A stretch of 35,701 nt of DNA, from positions 1 to 35,701 of the forward strand of contig SFDE01000021.1 in assembly GCA_004558805.1 (NCBI GenBank), written 5' to 3'. The notes under the pieces are model-generated. The model was not told the DNA's origin. It searched no databases and saw only the letters and a list, made by a program, of their open reading frames with translations. How positions within the stretch are numbered: position 1 is the stretch's first letter; every line of letters starts with the position of its first letter. The stretch is from Faecalibacterium prausnitzii (GTDB taxonomy: Bacteria; Bacillota; Clostridia; Oscillospirales; Ruminococcaceae). This document shows positions 33,705 to 35,701 of this stretch, in pieces. The position numbers and the translations under genes were made by a program.

Positions 33705-35330
33705 ATGGAGAAAACGCAGCAACAGCAGAAGAAGGATAGAATGAGCAAGGTCCGGGGCTTTGAGGATGGCGGCATCCGCCTGCTCAAAAAGGGGCAGAAG
33801 GGGCTGGTGCACGTGATCTTCAGCCGGTTCGGGCTGGTGCTGCTGCTGCTGGTGCTGCAGTTTGGTGGATTGTTCAGTATCCTGCGGTGGTTCGGAGAAC
33901 TGTTGCCCCACTATTTGGGCGGCAGCGCTCTGGTAACGGCGGCAATGGTGTGCTATCTGCTGAATATCGACATGGACAACAGCGTCCGCATCACCTGGCT
34001 GGTGGTCATAGCGGTGCTGCCGGTGCTGGGAGTGCCCCTGTTCTGGTACACCAAAAAGGACATGGGACACCGGATGCTGAAGGCGAGGTTTATCGAGCTG
34101 GAAGGGGAGACCCGCACTCAGCTGCCTCAGGACGAAAAAATACTGGAACGTCTGCGGCAGCAGGACCCCGGTGCCGCCTCCCTGATGCAGTACCTGCAGG
34201 GGCGGGGCGGCGGTTTCCCGGTGTACGAGAACACCCGGGTGACCTACTTTGACGGCGGCGAGGCAAAGTTTGCGGAGCTGCTGCGGCAGCTGGAGACGGC
34301 GGAGCACTATATCTTTCTGGAATACTTCATCATAGACGAAGGACTCATGTGGGGGCGTATTCTGGAGGTGCTGGCACGGAAGGCGGCACAGGGCGTGGAT
34401 GTGCGGGTGATGTACGACGGTACCTGCGAGTTTTCCACTCTGCCCCGTGACTATCCCAAGCGGCTGGAAGCACTGGGCATCCGGTGCAAGGTGTTCTCCC
34501 GGGTGACCCCCTTTGTGTCCACCCACTACAATTTCCGGGACCACCGAAAGATCTTTGTTATTGACGGACGGGTGGGCTTTACCGGTGGTGTGAATCTGGC
34601 GGACGAGTACATCAACCATGTGGAAAAATACGGGCGCTGGAAGGACGCCGCCGTCATGCTGGAAGGCGAGGCGGTGCGGTCCATGACGGCACTGTTCCTG
34701 CAGATGTGGTGCATCTTTCAGGAGCCGGAGTTCGGACGGTTCCTCACCGGGAAGATCCCGGCGGCGGAGAAAGCAACGGGCTTTGTGGTGCCCTACGGAG
34801 ACTGCCCGCTGGACGGGGAGCGGGTGGGAGAGATGGTGTACATCGATATGCTGAACCGGGCACGGAAGTATGTGCACATCATTACCCCCTACCTAATCCT
34901 GGACGGGGAGCTGGAGACCGCCCTGCGGTTTGCTGCGGAGCGGGGAGTGGATGTGCACCTGATCCTGCCGGGGGTGCCGGACAAGCGCTTTGCCTACGCC
35001 CTTGCAAAGACCCACTACGCCGCCCTGCTTTCCTCCGGGGTAAAGATCAGCGAGTGGACTCCTGGCTTTACCCATGCTAAGGTGGTGGTGGCAGATGGCA
35101 GAGAGGCGGTGGTGGGCACCATCAATCTGGATTACCGGAGCCTGTACCATCACTTTGAAAATGCGGTGTGGATGTACGGGGCAGACTGCATCCGGGACAT
35201 TGAAGGGGATTTCCAGACTACGCTGGAAAAATGCCGCACCGTAAAGCCTACGGTGCGCAGCATCTGGCAGGGCAAAAAGCTGCTGCACCTTACCGGACTG
35301 GTGCTGAAGGTCATTGCCCCCCTGATGTAA
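33705..35330 (+). CDS. cls: Cardiolipin synthase (phospholipase D family)
   Basis: This 541-residue membrane enzyme joins two phosphatidylglycerols into cardiolipin. Three membrane helices lie near 42-60, 72-88 and 97-115. Two HKD motifs are complete: His280-Lys282-Asp287 (HRKIFVID) and His457-Lys459-Asp464 (HAKVVVAD). Length is slightly above average because of a basic N-terminal extension. GAGGAAAACT precedes ATG 33705. It probably shares a transcript with the HAD remnant. It ends at a terminator. Confidence 0.94.
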   Translation: MEKTQQQQKKDRMSKVRGFEDGGIRLLKKGQKGLVHVIFSRFGLVLLLLVLQFGGLFSILRWFGELLPHYLGGSALVTAAMVCYLLNIDMDNSVRITWLVVIAVLPVLGVPLFWYTKKDMGHRMLKARFIELEGETRTQLPQDEKILERLRQQDPGAASLMQYLQGRGGGFPVYENTRVTYFDGGEAKFAELLRQLETAEHYIFLEYFIIDEGLMWGRILEVLARKAAQGVDVRVMYDGTCEFSTLPRDYPKRLEALGIRCKVFSRVTPFVSTHYNFRDHRKIFVIDGRVGFTGGVNLADEYINHVEKYGRWKDAAVMLEGEAVRSMTALFLQMWCIFQEPEFGRFLTGKIPAAEKATGFVVPYGDCPLDGERVGEMVYIDMLNRARKYVHIITPYLILDGELETALRFAAERGVDVHLILPGVPDKRFAYALAKTHYAALLSSGVKISEWTPGFTHAKVVVADGREAVVGTINLDYRSLYHHFENAVWMYGADCIRDIEGDFQTTLEKCRTVKPTVRSIWQGKKLLHLTGLVLKVIAPLM

Positions 35331-35348
35331 ACGGATACGAAAGATGCA

Positions 35349-35382
35349 AAAAGCCCCGCGACCGGATGGTCGCAGGGCTTTT
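35349..35382. terminator. Bidirectional terminator between cls and zinc-ribbon gene
   Basis: Stem 35349-35363 with 35368-35382, one C-A mismatch, T tracts on both strands. Confidence 0.85.
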
Positions 35383-35409
35383 GTTACCGATTTAAAATGA
35401 AATCAGCGC

Positions 35410-35700
35410 TTAGTTCTGCTTCATGCGAGCAAAGCAGTCGGAGCAGTAGACCGGACGGTCCTCACGGGGCTGGAAGGGGACCTTGCAGGCCTTGCCGCAA
35501 GCTGCGCAGACAGCGTCAAACATCTGACGGGTGCCGCCGTTGTTGCCGCCACGGACGCCGCTCTTGCGGGCGTCACGGCAGCTCTTGCAGCGCTGGGGCT
35601 GGTTCTCGAAGCCGCGAGATGCGTAGAACTCCTGCTCACCAGCAGTCCAAACAAATTCCTTACCGCAGTCCTTGCAGACCAGAGTCTTGTCTTCAAACAT
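35410..35700 (-). CDS. Zinc-ribbon protein (zf-trcl / CxxC family)
   Basis: This 96-residue protein has four CxxC pairs: Cys9/12, Cys38/41, Cys65/68 and Cys86/89. That suggests two small zinc sites. The N-terminal half matches the 'probable zinc-ribbon' (zf-trcl) pattern TLVCKDCGKEFVWTAGEQEF, and the second half a CxxC-x17-CxxC domain. Such proteins are small and their function is not established; a nucleic-acid or ribosome role is possible. ATG is at 35700; its SD lies outside the window. It shares the terminator with cls. Confidence 0.85.
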   Translation of the reverse strand: MFEDKTLVCKDCGKEFVWTAGEQEFYASRGFENQPQRCKSCRDARKSGVRGGNNGGTRQMFDAVCAACGKACKVPFQPREDRPVYCSDCFARMKQN

Positions 35701-35701
35701 A

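Overview
The window looks like chromosome from a fairly GC-rich, anaerobic Gram-positive Clostridia, most like Faecalibacterium or a close Oscillospiraceae relative. I infer this from the glgB-glgC-glgD-glgA order, the Clostridia-type atp operon with a sodium-type c subunit, strong SD sites, LPXTG surface proteins and a c-di-AMP-type leader. No database search was possible. The left end is the 3' part of a 5S rRNA, so an rrn operon lies upstream.

Layout. (1) 1-5406: 5S rRNA, a Tat-type lipoprotein, then a leftward run lepA / alr / ttcA-like / small membrane protein. (2) 5628-6542: rplM-rpsI operon, in which rpsI is broken by an internal deletion. (3) 6676-7014: a compact convergent locus I interpret as a type I toxin-antitoxin system: a 32-codon membrane peptide on the minus strand, an antisense RNA on the plus strand, a shared terminator, and direct repeats that let the two RNAs pair over the toxin start. 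(4) 7067-11990: a repeat element and a 1443-residue LPXTG surface protein. (5) 12120-13874: an isolated phage-type tail fibre / M15 endolysin / XhlA-like / holin cassette. (6) 14284-15727: promoter, c-di-AMP-type riboswitch-like leader and a G5/3D-domain cell-wall protein. (7) 15831-22145: glycogen synthesis genes glgB, glgC, glgD and glgA. (8) 22281-29825: complete F1Fo ATP synthase operon (two accessory genes, then B-E-F-H-A-G-D-C), with a palindromic repeat element between atpG and atpD. (9) 29875-32318: a second LPXTG protein sharing signal peptide and sorting signal with the first. (10) 32463-35700: uridine kinase, a collapsed HAD phosphatase, cardiolipin synthase and a zinc-ribbon protein.

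Genes working together: glgC/glgD make ADP-glucose, glgA polymerises it and glgB branches it. The atp genes make a rotary ATP synthase predicted to use Na+. The LPXTG proteins, the 3D-domain protein, the endolysin cassette and cardiolipin synthase are all envelope functions. The strongest candidate for an undescribed system is the type I toxin-antitoxin locus. Other notable points are the histone-H1-like tail on GlgB, the two-carboxylate c subunit, and three separate loci (rpsI, the riboswitch leader, the HAD gene) that each look internally shortened, which raises either a real deletion process or an assembly problem.
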